A DNA stretch of 64,000 nucleotides from the NCBI RefSeq assembly GCF_013294065.1, contig NZ_JABSNM010000003.1:33252-97251 (forward strand), given 5' to 3'. Every line of letters begins with the position of its first letter. The stretch's first letter is position 1. Origin of the DNA: Sphaerotilus uruguayifluvii. GTDB taxonomy: Bacteria > Pseudomonadota > Gammaproteobacteria > Burkholderiales > Burkholderiaceae_C. Shown here piece after piece: positions 1-8,575 of the stretch. Below the pieces are notes generated by a model, which saw only the letters and a list, made by a program, of their open reading frames with translations, had not been told where the DNA came from and did no database searches. Both the position numbers and the translations under genes were made by a program.

Positions 1-807
1 ATCAAGGTCAAGGGCCGCGACACCAAGGCGCTGGTGCACTTCGACCGCAACGGCTTCGGCTACACGCTGGACCGCACCAACGGCGCGCTGCTGGTGGCCG
101 AGAAGTACGACCCGGCGGTCAACTGGGCCACGCACGTCGACATGAAGACCGGGCGGCCGCAGGTCGTCTCGCGCTACTCGACGGCGCAGAACGGCCCCGA
201 CGTCAACACCAAGGGCGTCTGCCCGGCCGCGCTCGGCTCGAAGGACCAGCAGCCCGCCGCCTTCGACCCCGAGACCAGGCTCTTCTACGTGCCGACCAAC
301 CATGTCTGCATGGACTACGAGCCGTTCAAGGTCGAGTACACCGCCGGCCAGCCCTATGTCGGCGCGACGCTGGCGATGTACCCGGCACCCAACAGCCACG
401 GCGGCATGGGCAACTACATCGCCTGGGACGCCGGCACCGGCAAGATCGTGCAGAGCAAGTCCGAGAAGTTCTCGGTCTGGTCCGGCGCGCTCAACACCGC
501 CGGCGGCCTCAGCTGCTACGGCACGCTCGAGGGCTACCTGAAGTGCGTCGACAAGAAGGACATCAACAAGGAGCTGTTCAAGTTCAAGACGCCCTCGGGG
601 ATCATCGGCAACGTCTTCACCTACGAGCACAAGGGCCGGCAGTACATCGGCGTGTTCTCGGGCATCGGCGGCTGGGCCGGCATCGGCATGGCCGCGGGCC
701 TGGAGAAGGACAACGACGGCCTCGGGGCGGTCGGCGGCTACCGCGAGCTGAGCCAGTACACCGAGCTCGGCGGCTCGCTGACGGTGTTCGCGCTGCCCAG
801 CAACTGA
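1..807 (+). CDS. xoxF: Lanthanide-type PQQ methanol dehydrogenase, C-terminal part
   Basis: The 3' 268 codons of a PQQ-dependent alcohol dehydrogenase, open from the first base, so the start, signal peptide and lanthanide-coordinating residues lie outside the window. The visible part carries XoxF hallmarks: [23 protein letters not shown], the HVCMDYEPF segment, the FSVWSGAL blade and the GTLEGYLK...[10 protein letters not shown] closing blade of the eight-bladed propeller. The enzyme oxidises methanol in the periplasm and passes electrons to a dedicated cytochrome c, which is the next gene. [16 protein letters not shown] has two cysteines where family members usually have other residues. The XoxF rather than MxaF call rests on these segments and on the xoxG/xoxJ neighbours; another PQQ alcohol dehydrogenase is less likely. 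Confidence 0.9.
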   Translation: MKVKGRDTKALVHFDRNGFGYTLDRTNGALLVAEKYDPAVNWATHVDMKTGRPQVVSRYSTAQNGPDVNTKGVCPAALGSKDQQPAAFDPETRLFYVPTNHVCMDYEPFKVEYTAGQPYVGATLAMYPAPNSHGGMGNYIAWDAGTGKIVQSKSEKFSVWSGALNTAGGLSCYGTLEGYLKCVDKKDINKELFKFKTPSGIIGNVFTYEHKGRQYIGVFSGIGGWAGIGMAAGLEKDNDGLGAVGGYRELSQYTELGGSLTVFALPSN

Positions 808-889
808 ACCGAGCCTGCACCGGACGGCCTCCCCCGCGGGGTGGGGCCGCTCCTGCCGAGCCTTCGCCCGTCCTGCCCTGCCCATCGCC

Positions 890-1291
890 ATGAAGACATC
901 CGCACTCGCCCTCGCCCTGCTGCTGATCGGCCCGGCCCTCGCCGCCCGGGCCCAGGCCACCACGCCCGACAAGCCGCTCTACACCGTCCAGGAAGGCTAC
1001 AAGGTCGACGCCGACACGATGAAGGGCTTCCGCACCTGGCGCTCGGCCGCCTGCGACCGCTGCCACGGCCCGAACCAGGAAGGCATGGTCGGCCCGTCGC
1101 TGGTCAACAGCCTGAAGGTGCTGACCAAGGCCGAGTTCATCGCCACGGTGACCGGCGGCCGCCTCGACAAGGGCATGCCCAGCTTCGGCGCCAGCCCGGT
1201 GGTCGCCGACAACATCGAGCACCTCTACGCCTACCTGAAGGGCCGCTCCGACGGCGCCATCACCCAGGCCAAGGTGCAGGAGATCAAGTGA
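890..1291 (+). CDS. xoxG: Cytochrome c, XoxF electron acceptor
   Basis: A 133-residue secreted monohaem cytochrome. A signal peptide occupies about residues 1-22 (hydrophobic core, then ARA-Q). The haem-binding CxxCH is CDRCH at residues 55-59, and GMPSFG around Met96 offers a plausible distal methionine. It should take electrons from the methanol dehydrogenase encoded 82 bp upstream. Its stop codon overlaps the next start by one base (TGATG), so the two are translationally coupled. The role follows from the operon position and the class I cytochrome fold; the sequence alone gives only 'small c-type cytochrome'. Confidence 0.87.
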   Translation: MKTSALALALLLIGPALAARAQATTPDKPLYTVQEGYKVDADTMKGFRTWRSAACDRCHGPNQEGMVGPSLVNSLKVLTKAEFIATVTGGRLDKGMPSFGASPVVADNIEHLYAYLKGRSDGAITQAKVQEIK

Positions 1292-2187
1292 TGCGCCCGC
1301 GTGCCTCGCGTCGTCCGCTGGCGGCCGCGCTGCTGGCGCTGGCCTGCGCGGCGCTGTCGGCCCCGGCCGCGCTGGCCGACGAGCCGGCGCGCCGCGCATT
1401 GAAGGTCTGCCAGGACCCGAACAACCTGCCCTTCTCCAACCTCGCCGGCGAGGGGCTGGAGAACCGGCTGGCCGAGCTCCTCGGCCAGGCGCTGGGCCTG
1501 CCGGTCAGCTACTACTCCTTCCCGGCGCGCATGGCCTTCATCCGCAACACGCTGCGCTACAGGCTGCCCGGCGAGGACTTCCGCTGCGACATCGTCATGG
1601 GCGTGCCGGCCGGCTTCGATCAGGTCTCGGCGACGAAGCCCTACTACCGCTCGACCTACGCGCTGGTCTACGCGCGGGGACGCGGGCTCGACGGCGTGCG
1701 CAGCGGCGCGGACTTCCTCGCGCTCGACCGGGCGACGCTGAAGGCGCTGCGCATCGGCCTGTTCGACCGCTCGCCGGCCTCGGAATGGCTGGCGCGGCAC
1801 GATCTGGTCGACCAGGGCGTGCCCTATCCGATGCTCAACGCCGACCCGGCGCAGTACCCGGGCGAGCTGATCGAGAAGGAGCTGGCCGGCGGGCGGCTCG
1901 ACGCCGCCATCGTCTGGGGTCCGATCGCCGGCTACTACGCGCGGCGGGTCCGGCAGCCGGAGCTGGTGGTCGTGCCGCTGGCGTCCGAGCCGGGCGTGAA
2001 GTTCGACTACGCGATGGCGATGGGCGTGCGCCACGGCGAGCCGGAGTGGAAGGCGCAGGTCGAGCGGCTGCTCGAGCGCGAGGCGCCGCGCATCCGCGCG
2101 ATCCTGCAGGACTACGGCGTGCCGCTGGTCGAGGCCGATCCGGCCACGGCCCCGACCGCCACGGCCTCGGCCGCAGCGAGCCGCTGA
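1291..2187 (+). CDS. xoxJ: XoxJ-like periplasmic substrate-binding-fold protein
   Basis: A 298-residue protein with a signal peptide (about 1-27, ending ALA-D) followed by a type 2 periplasmic binding fold: ALKVCQDPNNLPFSN at the start of the mature chain, then FRCDIVMGVPAGFDQVSATKPYYRSTYALVY and DAAIVWGPIAGYYA, as in quinoprotein-dehydrogenase-associated binding proteins. XoxJ is thought to help activate or assemble XoxF rather than feed an ABC transporter, and no transporter genes are nearby. The start is the ATG that overlaps the xoxG stop. A C-terminal Ala/Thr-rich tail (about the last 20 residues) looks disordered. Confidence 0.85.
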   Translation: MRPRASRRPLAAALLALACAALSAPAALADEPARRALKVCQDPNNLPFSNLAGEGLENRLAELLGQALGLPVSYYSFPARMAFIRNTLRYRLPGEDFRCDIVMGVPAGFDQVSATKPYYRSTYALVYARGRGLDGVRSGADFLALDRATLKALRIGLFDRSPASEWLARHDLVDQGVPYPMLNADPAQYPGELIEKELAGGRLDAAIVWGPIAGYYARRVRQPELVVVPLASEPGVKFDYAMAMGVRHGEPEWKAQVERLLEREAPRIRAILQDYGVPLVEADPATAPTATASAAASR

Positions 2188-2930
2188 TGCGCCGCCGGAT
2201 CGCCCGCCTGCTCCTGCCGGCCGCGGTGGCGGCGGCTGCGCTGGTCCTGCCGGGCGCGGCAGCGCTCGCGGCCGAAGACGCGCCCTCGAACACGCCCCCG
2301 GGCACGCCCGACTATTCCGCCGCCGAGCGGCTGCTGCTGATGGACGACCAGCTCTCGGCGCTGCTGCCGCGGCTGCCGCTGACGCTGGGCTACCGCTTCG
2401 AGCGGCGCGGCCGGCTCGACGCGGCCTTCGCCGAGCCGGTCGGCATCGCGGTGGCGCGCGAGGCCGACGGCAGCTGCTGCCACGCGCGCGGCGACTTTCT
2501 CGCCGGCGAGCACCGCGTCGACCTGCCCGAGGTCGACCATGCTCGCGGCAACCCGGTGGTGCTGTATTTCCTCGAGCACGACATCCGCGACCTGAACCGG
2601 CGCACCCGCGGCTCGGTGGCCTACTTCCGCAAGCGCATCCGCATGGCGCTGTACGAGGCCGCGCGGATCGACGAGGTCGCCTTCGTCTACCAGGGCCGCC
2701 GCACCCAGGGGCGGCGCATCACCATCGAGCCCTACCTGAACGATCCGCAGCCGGCGCGGCTGCGCGAGTTCCTGCGCCGGCGCTATGTCTTCGTGCTGTC
2801 GGCCGAGGTGCCCGGCGGCATCGCGGCGATGCAGGCCGGCACGCCCGCCGCAGACGCCGGCGCCGGCACCGAGCCGCTGCTGCTCGACGAGCTGCGCCTG
2901 GACGGCGTCGAGCTCGGCCCGCCGGCCTGA
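2187..2930 (+). CDS. Secreted protein of unknown function in the xox operon
   Basis: A 247-residue protein whose start overlaps the xoxJ stop. Residues 1-28 form a typical signal peptide (RRR, a long Ala/Leu core, ALA-A). The mature part has a double cysteine (GSCCHARGDF), charged helices (YFRKRIRMALYEAARIDEV) and a REFLRRRYVFVLSAEVPGG segment ahead of an Ala/Gly-rich tail. I recognise no enzyme family. Its position between xoxJ and the beta-propeller gene suggests a periplasmic accessory role in methanol oxidation, which is inference only. Confidence 0.7.
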   Translation: MRRRIARLLLPAAVAAAALVLPGAAALAAEDAPSNTPPGTPDYSAAERLLLMDDQLSALLPRLPLTLGYRFERRGRLDAAFAEPVGIAVAREADGSCCHARGDFLAGEHRVDLPEVDHARGNPVVLYFLEHDIRDLNRRTRGSVAYFRKRIRMALYEAARIDEVAFVYQGRRTQGRRITIEPYLNDPQPARLREFLRRRYVFVLSAEVPGGIAAMQAGTPAADAGAGTEPLLLDELRLDGVELGPPA

Positions 2931-2962
2931 CCCCTTCGCCACCGCCCGCCCAGGCCGCCACC

Positions 2963-3343
2963 ATGACGAAGCTTCCCGTACTGACCCGGCCCGCGCCGGC
3001 CCTGTCGTCCGCCCTGTCGCTGGCGCTGCTGCTGCTCGTGCCGGGCGCCGCCCGGGCCCACGACTACCCCACCGTCGACCGGGTGCTCTACGTGCAGGAC
3101 TGCCTGCGCGCCCATCCCGGCCCGGCCTTCGAGATGATCAACAAGTGCTCCTGCGCGGTCGACCGCATCGCCGAGGCGGTCCCGCACGAGGAGTACCTGA
3201 CGATGCTGACCGCCTTCAACGCCAACACCATCGGCGGCGAGCGCGGCAGCGCGATCCGCGACGCCGAGCCGATGCAGCAGCTGGTGCGGCGCTTCCGCGA
3301 GCTGCAGGGCCGGGCGAAGAAGGCCTGCTTCATCACGCCCTGA
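2963..3343 (+). CDS. Small secreted cysteine-containing protein
   Basis: A 126-residue protein with a signal peptide (about 1-32, ending ARA-H). The mature chain is short and helical, with four cysteines: QDCLRAH, NKCSCAVDR and one near the C-terminus (KACFITP). The pattern suggests two disulfides in a small helical bundle. It is co-directional with the xox genes, 32 bp after the previous stop. The CxC spacing does not match a haem site and I do not recognise the family. It may be a periplasmic scaffold for the quinoprotein system. Confidence 0.7.
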   Translation: MTKLPVLTRPAPALSSALSLALLLLVPGAARAHDYPTVDRVLYVQDCLRAHPGPAFEMINKCSCAVDRIAEAVPHEEYLTMLTAFNANTIGGERGSAIRDAEPMQQLVRRFRELQGRAKKACFITP

Positions 3344-3357
3344 AGCCCGCGCCCGCC

Positions 3358-4395
3358 ATGTCCGCGTCCGCACTCCGCACGCTGAGCGCCCCGGGCGTCA
3401 TCGGCGCCCTGATGGCGCTGGGCCTGCCCGCGCACGCCCAGCCCGTCCGGACGCCGCCGCCCGCGCCCGCGCTGGCCTGGATCACCAACCAGGGCAGCGA
3501 CGACGTCAGCGTCATCGACCTGCAGGCGCGCCGCGTCGTCGCCACCGTGCCGAGCGGGCCGGCGCCGGCCGGCGTGGCGGTCCTGCCCGGTCGCGGCGAG
3601 GTCGCGGTGGCCCATGCAGGCGACGGCAGCATCGGGCTGATCGACATCGCCACGCGGCGCGAGGTCGCGCGCATCGCCGCCGGCGCCGGCACGGTCGGCG
3701 TGGCCGCCAGCGCGGACGGCCGGCGGCTGTTCGCGGCCGACTGGCACGGCCAGGCGCTGGTCGTCATCGACCCGGCGACGCGGCAGGTGCTGCGGCGCGT
3801 GCCGCTCGGGCGCGCGCCGGCCGGGCTGGCGGTGCAGGCCGACGGCCGCCATGTCTGGGTCGCCGAGCGCGACGACGACCGGGTCGCGCTGGTCGATGCC
3901 GAGGCCGGCACGCTGCTGGCGCGCATCGGCGTGGGCGCCGGGGCGCATCCCTTCGCGCTGCTGCTCGACGAGCAGCGCGGCCGGCTGCTGGTGCTGGGCG
4001 TGCAGGACAGCCGCCTGTCGGTGATCGACCTGGCGCGGCGCGAGCTGCTGCGGCAGCTGCCGACCGGGCGTGCGCCCTACGCGGCGGTGCTGGCCGACGC
4101 GGGCCGGCGGCTGCATGTCAGCAGCCAGCAGGACGACCGCATCGACGTGTTCGACGCCGACACGCTCGCGCCGCTGGGCACGGTCGGCGACCTGGCCTGG
4201 CCGGAGGGCCTCGACGCGCATGGCGGCGAGGTCTGGGCGGTCAGCTGGATGGACGACGCCGTCGTCGCCCTCGACGCCGCCAGCGGCCGGCTGCTCGCGC
4301 GCATTCCGGTCGGCCGCAATCCGCGCGGCTTCGGCCGCTTCGTGTCGGTCGACGACACGCCCGCTTCCCCGCCCCCAGGAGACCGGAGCCGATGA
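3358..4395 (+). CDS. YVTN-type beta-propeller protein, periplasmic
   Basis: A 345-residue protein with an N-terminal signal peptide (about 1-27) followed by repeated about 42-residue blades of the YVTN/PQQ-catabolism type, each carrying a version of 'VSVIDLQARRVVATVPSGPAPAGVAVLPG' (for example LVVIDPATRQVLRRVPLGRAPAGLAV and IDVFDADTLAPLGTV). Such propellers occur beside PQQ alcohol dehydrogenases and probably act in binding or electron relay; no catalytic motif is visible. The start is the ATG 15 bp after the previous stop, and the stop overlaps the next gene by 4 bp (ATGA). Confidence 0.82.
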   Translation: MSASALRTLSAPGVIGALMALGLPAHAQPVRTPPPAPALAWITNQGSDDVSVIDLQARRVVATVPSGPAPAGVAVLPGRGEVAVAHAGDGSIGLIDIATRREVARIAAGAGTVGVAASADGRRLFAADWHGQALVVIDPATRQVLRRVPLGRAPAGLAVQADGRHVWVAERDDDRVALVDAEAGTLLARIGVGAGAHPFALLLDEQRGRLLVLGVQDSRLSVIDLARRELLRQLPTGRAPYAAVLADAGRRLHVSSQQDDRIDVFDADTLAPLGTVGDLAWPEGLDAHGGEVWAVSWMDDAVVALDAASGRLLARIPVGRNPRGFGRFVSVDDTPASPPPGDRSR

Positions 4396-4946
4396 AGACC
4401 TCCCCCCTCGCCCTGTCCCGCCGCCCGCTGCTGGCGCTGCTGGCCTGGCCCCTGCTGCTGGCGGTGCCGCCGGCCGGCGCCCACGGCCCGACGCGCCAGA
4501 AGGTGGTCGAGTCGGTGCTGATCGACGCCCCGCCGGCGCGGGTCTGGGCGCTGATCCGCGACTTCTCGGCGCTGAAGGACTGGCACCCGGCCATCGCCGA
4601 GAGCCCGGCCGACCAGGGCAACACGCCCGGCTCGGTGCGCACGCTCAAGCTCAGGAACGGTGCGACGCTGGCCGAGACGCTCGATGCCTGGGACGACGCG
4701 AAGATGCGCTACACCTACCGCGTCAAGGACGGCCTGCCGGCGCTGCCGGTGAGCAACTACGCCTCGACGATCAGCGTCAGCGACCAGGGCGGCCGCGCGC
4801 TGGTCGAGTGGCGCGGCGGCTTCTACCGCGGCCATCCGAACAACGATCCGCCGCCGGAACTCAACGACGAGGCCGCGGTCGCCGCGGTGACCGGCGTCTA
4901 CCGCAGCGGGCTGGAGCAGCTGAAGAAGCTCGCCGAGGGCCGCTGA
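4392..4946 (+). CDS. mxaD: MxaD-like SRPBCC-fold protein
   Basis: A 184-residue protein with a signal peptide (about 1-31, ending AGA-H) and a START/SRPBCC fold: VVESVLIDAPPARVWALIRDFSALKDWHPAIAES, then a beta-sheet half ending in a helix with TGVYRSGLEQLKKLAE. It resembles MxaD, reported to help methanol dehydrogenase-cytochrome c electron transfer. It is coupled to the propeller gene by ATGA. The symbol is by analogy: in XoxF systems the same family is often annotated simply as SRPBCC protein. Confidence 0.8.
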   Translation: MKTSPLALSRRPLLALLAWPLLLAVPPAGAHGPTRQKVVESVLIDAPPARVWALIRDFSALKDWHPAIAESPADQGNTPGSVRTLKLRNGATLAETLDAWDDAKMRYTYRVKDGLPALPVSNYASTISVSDQGGRALVEWRGGFYRGHPNNDPPPELNDEAAVAAVTGVYRSGLEQLKKLAEGR

Positions 4947-4947
4947 C

Positions 4948-5991
4948 ATGGTGCAGGCCGGTCGGCGCCGCCTGCTGGGACTGCTCGGGGCGGGCCTGTG
5001 GCGCGGCAGCCGGGCCGCGCCGCCCGGCCCGCCGGACAAGCCGCCGCCCGAGCTGCCGCTCGAACTCGCGCCCGGCGTCTTCATGTTCCGCGGCGCCCGC
5101 GGTGAGCCCGGCCCCGACAACCTCGGCCGCACCGGCAACGCCGCCTTCGTCGTCGGCCCCGGCGGCGTGGTCGCGGTCGATGCCGGCGTGTCGTGGCGGC
5201 AGGGCCGGCAGCGGCTGGCGGCGATCGAGCGCCAGACCGGCCGCCGTCCGGCCGCGCTGCTGCTGACGCAGGCGCGCCAGGAGTTCCTGTTCGGCGCCGC
5301 GGCCTTCGAGGACGCCGGCGTGCCGCTGCTGATGCATGCCGACGCGCTGGCGCTGATGCGCTCGCGCTGCGAGACCTGCCTGCGCCGGCTGCGCCAGCAG
5401 CTCGGCGAGCCGGAAATGCACGGCACCCGGCTGCCGCGGCAGATCCGCGCCTTCGACGCCACGCAGGCCCCGGCGGCGCTGCCGCCGATCGGCCGCGCGC
5501 TGCAGCTGCTGGTGGCACAGGACGGCCGCACGGACGCCTGCCCGGGCCGCGCCGCGCTGCTCGACGCGGACAGCGGAACGCTGATCGCCGGCGCGCTGCT
5601 CGACGTCGAGACGGTGCCCGACGTGCAGGACGGCGACCTGCCCGCCTGGCTGGCACGGCTCGACGCGCTGGCGGCCGCGCCCGCGCCGCTGCGCCACTGC
5701 GTCGGCGGCCACGGCCCGCCGGGCCGCGCCGACGCCGTGGCGCGCACCGCGCACTATCTGCGCACGCTGCAGCAGGACTGCGCCGCCCGGCTCGCCGAGG
5801 GCCTGCCGCTGGCCGAGGTGGCCGACGCGGTCGCGCCGCCCGCGGGCTGCGAGGACTGGGACGGGCTGGACATCACGCACCGCCGCAACGCCTCGGTCAT
5901 CTACCTGCGGCTCGAGCAGGCGCTGCTGCGCGCCCGCGCGGACCCGCCCGCCCCGCCCGTCCTGTCCACCCCGTCCGGAGGTCCGCCGTGA
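4948..5991 (+). CDS. Quinoprotein-relay MBL-fold protein with lost metal ligands
   Basis: A 347-residue secreted protein of the metallo-beta-lactamase fold, like the 'quinoprotein relay system zinc metallohydrolases' near PQQ dehydrogenases. The fold is readable: NAAFVVGPGGVVAVDAG (residues 65-80), the ALLLTQARQEFLFGAAAF strand-loop (103-120), TLIAGALLD and the late GGHGPPGR. The metal-binding HxHxDH is replaced by Q108-A-R110-Q-E112-F113, so all four ligands are changed, while the late GHG histidine remains. It may be a structural or binding protein rather than a hydrolase. It starts 1 bp after the mxaD stop, and its stop shares a base with the SoxYZ-like start. Confidence 0.8.
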   Translation: MVQAGRRRLLGLLGAGLWRGSRAAPPGPPDKPPPELPLELAPGVFMFRGARGEPGPDNLGRTGNAAFVVGPGGVVAVDAGVSWRQGRQRLAAIERQTGRRPAALLLTQARQEFLFGAAAFEDAGVPLLMHADALALMRSRCETCLRRLRQQLGEPEMHGTRLPRQIRAFDATQAPAALPPIGRALQLLVAQDGRTDACPGRAALLDADSGTLIAGALLDVETVPDVQDGDLPAWLARLDALAAAPAPLRHCVGGHGPPGRADAVARTAHYLRTLQQDCAARLAEGLPLAEVADAVAPPAGCEDWDGLDITHRRNASVIYLRLEQALLRARADPPAPPVLSTPSGGPP

Positions 5992-6875
5992 TGAACCCGA
6001 AGCGCCGCCATCTTTCCCTGCTCGCCGCGGCCTGGGCCGCGCCGCTGCTGGCGCCGCGGCGGACCTGGGCGGCCGACAGCCCGATCGGCACACCCGGCAC
6101 GCCCGGCCTGCCCGGTCCGGTCGGCCACGGCGACGGCTCGCCGCAGTGGACGCTGCTGCGCCGGCGCCTGTTCGGCGAGCGCGAGATCCTCGTCGGCGAG
6201 GCCTCGCGGGTGCGGCTGATCGTGCCGCTGCGCGCGGCCTTCGGCGCGTCGGTGCCGGTGCGCATCGTGTCGCGGCAGGCGCCGGGCGCATCGCCGCGGG
6301 TGCGCCGCGCCTGGCTGCTGGTCGACCGCAATCCTTCGCCGCTGGCCGCGACGATCGACTTCGGCGAGGACATCGGCCCGGCCGACCTGGAGACACGGCT
6401 GCGCGTCGACGAGTACGGCCACATCCGCGTCGTGCACGAACTCGACGACGGCTCGCTGCACGCCGACTCGCGCTACGTCAAGGTCTCGGGCGGCTGCAGT
6501 GCGCCGCCCAACCGCGACACGCCCGAGCTGATCGGCCGCACGACGCTGCGCCTGCCCGAGGGCCTGAACCCGGGCCGGCCGACGCCGCTGGAGCTGACGG
6601 TGCTGCACCCCAACGACACCGGCTTCGAGATGAACCAGCGCACGCTGCTGTACGTGCCGGCGCATTTCGTGCGGCGCCTGAGGCTGCAGCTCGGCGGGCG
6701 CCTGCTGCTCGAGGCCGAGACCGACTTCTCGATCAGCGAGAACCCGCACTGGCGGCTGTCCTTCCTGCCGCGCGAGCGCGCCGAGGTCCTCTCGGCCGAG
6801 ATCGAGGACTCGCGCGAGCAGCATTTCCACGCCCGGCTCGATCCGGCCGGGGGCCGCGACGGGGGCGGTTCATGA
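5991..6875 (+). CDS. Quinoprotein-associated SoxYZ-like carrier protein
   Basis: A 294-residue protein with a signal peptide (about 1-29), then a SoxY-like Ig domain and a SoxZ-like domain in one chain. The visible carrier cysteine is in VSGGCSAPP (about residue 167), which parallels the GGCGG swinging arm of SoxY although it sits internally. The SoxZ-like half follows, with LELTVLHPNDTGFEMNQ and FSISENPHWRLSFLP. These fused carriers occur with PQQ dehydrogenases; what they carry is unknown. It is coupled by overlapping codons to the MBL gene upstream and the thioredoxin-fold gene downstream, suggesting a redox relay of these three. Confidence 0.83.
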   Translation: MNPKRRHLSLLAAAWAAPLLAPRRTWAADSPIGTPGTPGLPGPVGHGDGSPQWTLLRRRLFGEREILVGEASRVRLIVPLRAAFGASVPVRIVSRQAPGASPRVRRAWLLVDRNPSPLAATIDFGEDIGPADLETRLRVDEYGHIRVVHELDDGSLHADSRYVKVSGGCSAPPNRDTPELIGRTTLRLPEGLNPGRPTPLELTVLHPNDTGFEMNQRTLLYVPAHFVRRLRLQLGGRLLLEAETDFSISENPHWRLSFLPRERAEVLSAEIEDSREQHFHARLDPAGGRDGGGS

Positions 6876-7438
6876 ACGCGCCGGCCGCCGGCCGGGGCTG
6901 GACGCGCCGCCGGGCGGCGGCCGCCGCGCTGCTGCCCGTGCTGCTTCCGCTGGCGGGCGCGGCGGACGCCGGTGTTCCGGCCGCGTATGCGCCGGTGGTG
7001 GTCGAGCCGCGCCCGGACGACGCCGGCCGCCTCGAGTTCGACCTGCGCCCGGCGCAGCAGCGCGCGCGCCAGCTCGGCCGCGCGCTCTATGTCTACCTCG
7101 GCGCCGACGACTGCCCCTACTGCCGCCGCTACGAGGATTTCCTCGCCGAGAACGCCGGCGCGCTGGCGCGGCGCTTCGCCGCCGGCTATGTGGTGGCCGA
7201 CCTGCGCGGGCGGCTCTCGCTCGCGGCCGAGCGGCTGATGCTGCGCACCGAGGCGCTGCGCCTGCCCTATGCCGACTTCCAGCGCGCGATCGGCGACGCA
7301 CGCGCGCGGCTGCTGGTCTACCCCTGCATCTGGCTGCTCGATGCCGGCAGCGGCCGGCCGCTGATGCAGATGCCCGCCGGCGCCGGCACCTTCCTGACCG
7401 TCGACGAGCAGATCGAGATCCTGGACCGGATCGAATGA
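6872..7438 (+). CDS. Secreted thioredoxin-fold protein, CPYC
   Basis: A 188-residue protein with a signal peptide (about 1-34) and a thioredoxin-like domain whose active site reads GADDCPYCRRYEDFL (CPYC, as in glutaredoxins). A later LLVYPCIWLLDAGSG carries the usual cis-Pro-type region. It is the last gene of the xox operon and overlaps the SoxYZ-like gene by 4 bp (ATGA). A plausible job is to reduce or load the cysteine of that carrier; this is inferred from order alone. Transcription then meets the convergent yciH gene 20 bp further on. Confidence 0.82.
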   Translation: MNAPAAGRGWTRRRAAAAALLPVLLPLAGAADAGVPAAYAPVVVEPRPDDAGRLEFDLRPAQQRARQLGRALYVYLGADDCPYCRRYEDFLAENAGALARRFAAGYVVADLRGRLSLAAERLMLRTEALRLPYADFQRAIGDARARLLVYPCIWLLDAGSGRPLMQMPAGAGTFLTVDEQIEILDRIE

Positions 7439-7458
7439 AGCCGCCTGCGGCCTGCGGG

Positions 7459-7812
7459 TCAGCCGCCGGCGCGCTTGACCGTGCGGCCCTTGGCCTGCAG
7501 CCAGGCGACGACCTTGGCGACATGGTCGCCCTGGATCTCGACCACGCCGTCCTTGGCGGTGCCGCCGCTGCCGCAGGCGGCCTTCAGCGCCTTGGCCAGC
7601 GCCGTCAGCTCCTCGCCCGCCAGGCCCAGGCCGCGCACCACGGTGACCGCCTTGCCGCCGCGCCCCTGCGTCTCGCGGCTGACCTTGACGACGCCGTCGG
7701 GCGTGCCCGAGACGGCCGCCGCGCGGCACAGGCATTGCAGCACCGGCTGGCGGCAGTCCGGGCAGACCCGGCCGGAATCGGTGGAATAGACGAGGCGGGA
7801 ATCGGCAGGCAT
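7459..7812 (-). CDS. yciH: SUI1/eIF1-like translation factor YciH
   Basis: A 117-residue protein. The internal ATG giving MPADSRLVYSTDSGRVCP was chosen because family members begin close to SRLVYST-GR; a longer reading frame starts 15 codons upstream. The N-terminal CPDC...CLC cysteines look like a small zinc knuckle. The SUI1 core VKVSRETQGRGGKAVTVVRGLGL, CGSGGTAKDGVVEIQGDH and the C-terminal helix follow. It is expected to influence start-codon or leaderless mRNA selection. It is transcribed away from the HAD gene and converges with the xox operon. Confidence 0.9.
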   Translation of the reverse strand: MPADSRLVYSTDSGRVCPDCRQPVLQCLCRAAAVSGTPDGVVKVSRETQGRGGKAVTVVRGLGLAGEELTALAKALKAACGSGGTAKDGVVEIQGDHVAKVVAWLQAKGRTVKRAGG

Positions 7813-7861
7813 CGGCGCGGCGCAGCGGAAGGTGGCGACAGGGAGACAGGACATCAAGGAA

Positions 7862-8542
7862 TCAGGGCGCCGAGGGTAGCACCGGCCGCGCGATCACCGG
7901 CCAGCCGGCGGCCTGCGCGTGCGCGGCCAGCCGCGCGTCCGGCCCCACCGCGACCGGGTCGCTGACCGCCTGCAGCAGCGGCAGGTCGCTGGCCGAGTCG
8001 GAATAGAACCAGCTGCGCGCCACCGTCGCGAGCGAGCGGCCGAAGCAGCGCGCCAGCCAGCGCTCGACATGCAGGATCTTGCCCTCGCGGAAGCACGGCT
8101 CGCCGACGATCTCGCCGGTGCGCCGGCCGGCCTCGTCCAGCCCCGACTCGGTCGCCAGCAGGTGCGGCACCTCGAACAGCGCCGCCAGCGGCTCGGCCAG
8201 GAAGCGCGGCGTCGCGGTCACGATCGCGCAGAGGTCGCCGGCCTCGCGGTGGCGCGCCACCAGCGCATGCGCGGCCGGCGCCAGCCGCGGCGCCAGCTCG
8301 GCGCGGAAATCCGCCAGCCACCGTGCCAGCGTCGGCGCCGGCACCTCGCGCAGCCGCCCGACGCTGCCGCGGTGCATCGCGTGCAGGTCCAGCGTGCCGG
8401 CGACGTACTGGCGGCAGAAGTCGAGATAGGTCTCGCGCGCTTCGGCCGGCCAGTGACCGCGCCGGATCAGGAACTCGGTCCAGGCCTGGCCGGTGTCGAA
8501 GGCGATGAGCGTGTGGTCGAGGTCGAACAGGGCGATCTGCAT
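7862..8542 (-). CDS. HAD-family phosphatase (HAD-IB)
   Basis: A 226-residue protein with all HAD motifs: motif I ALFDLDHTLIAFDT (nucleophile Asp and +2 Asp), motif II IVTATPRFL (Thr), a lysine in REGKILHVERWL, and motif III WFYSDSASDLPLL. The size and the alpha-helical cap between motifs I and II match the SerB-like HAD-IB group, which hydrolyses small phosphomonoesters. It lies 33 bp downstream of the fae paralog on the same strand and may dephosphorylate an intermediate of H4MPT or methanofuran biosynthesis; that link is inference. Confidence 0.85.
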   Translation of the reverse strand: MQIALFDLDHTLIAFDTGQAWTEFLIRRGHWPAEARETYLDFCRQYVAGTLDLHAMHRGSVGRLREVPAPTLARWLADFRAELAPRLAPAAHALVARHREAGDLCAIVTATPRFLAEPLAALFEVPHLLATESGLDEAGRRTGEIVGEPCFREGKILHVERWLARCFGRSLATVARSWFYSDSASDLPLLQAVSDPVAVGPDARLAAHAQAAGWPVIARPVLPSAP

Positions 8543-8575
8543 GGCCGCGGATGATGCCCGGATGGCGAGCGCCGG

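Noticed and set aside
617..7735. Long minus-strand open frames opposite the xox operon
   Set aside because: GC-rich codon bias produces long antisense frames; their products are Arg/Ala/Gly-rich without domains, while the plus-strand genes have clear families and coupled starts.
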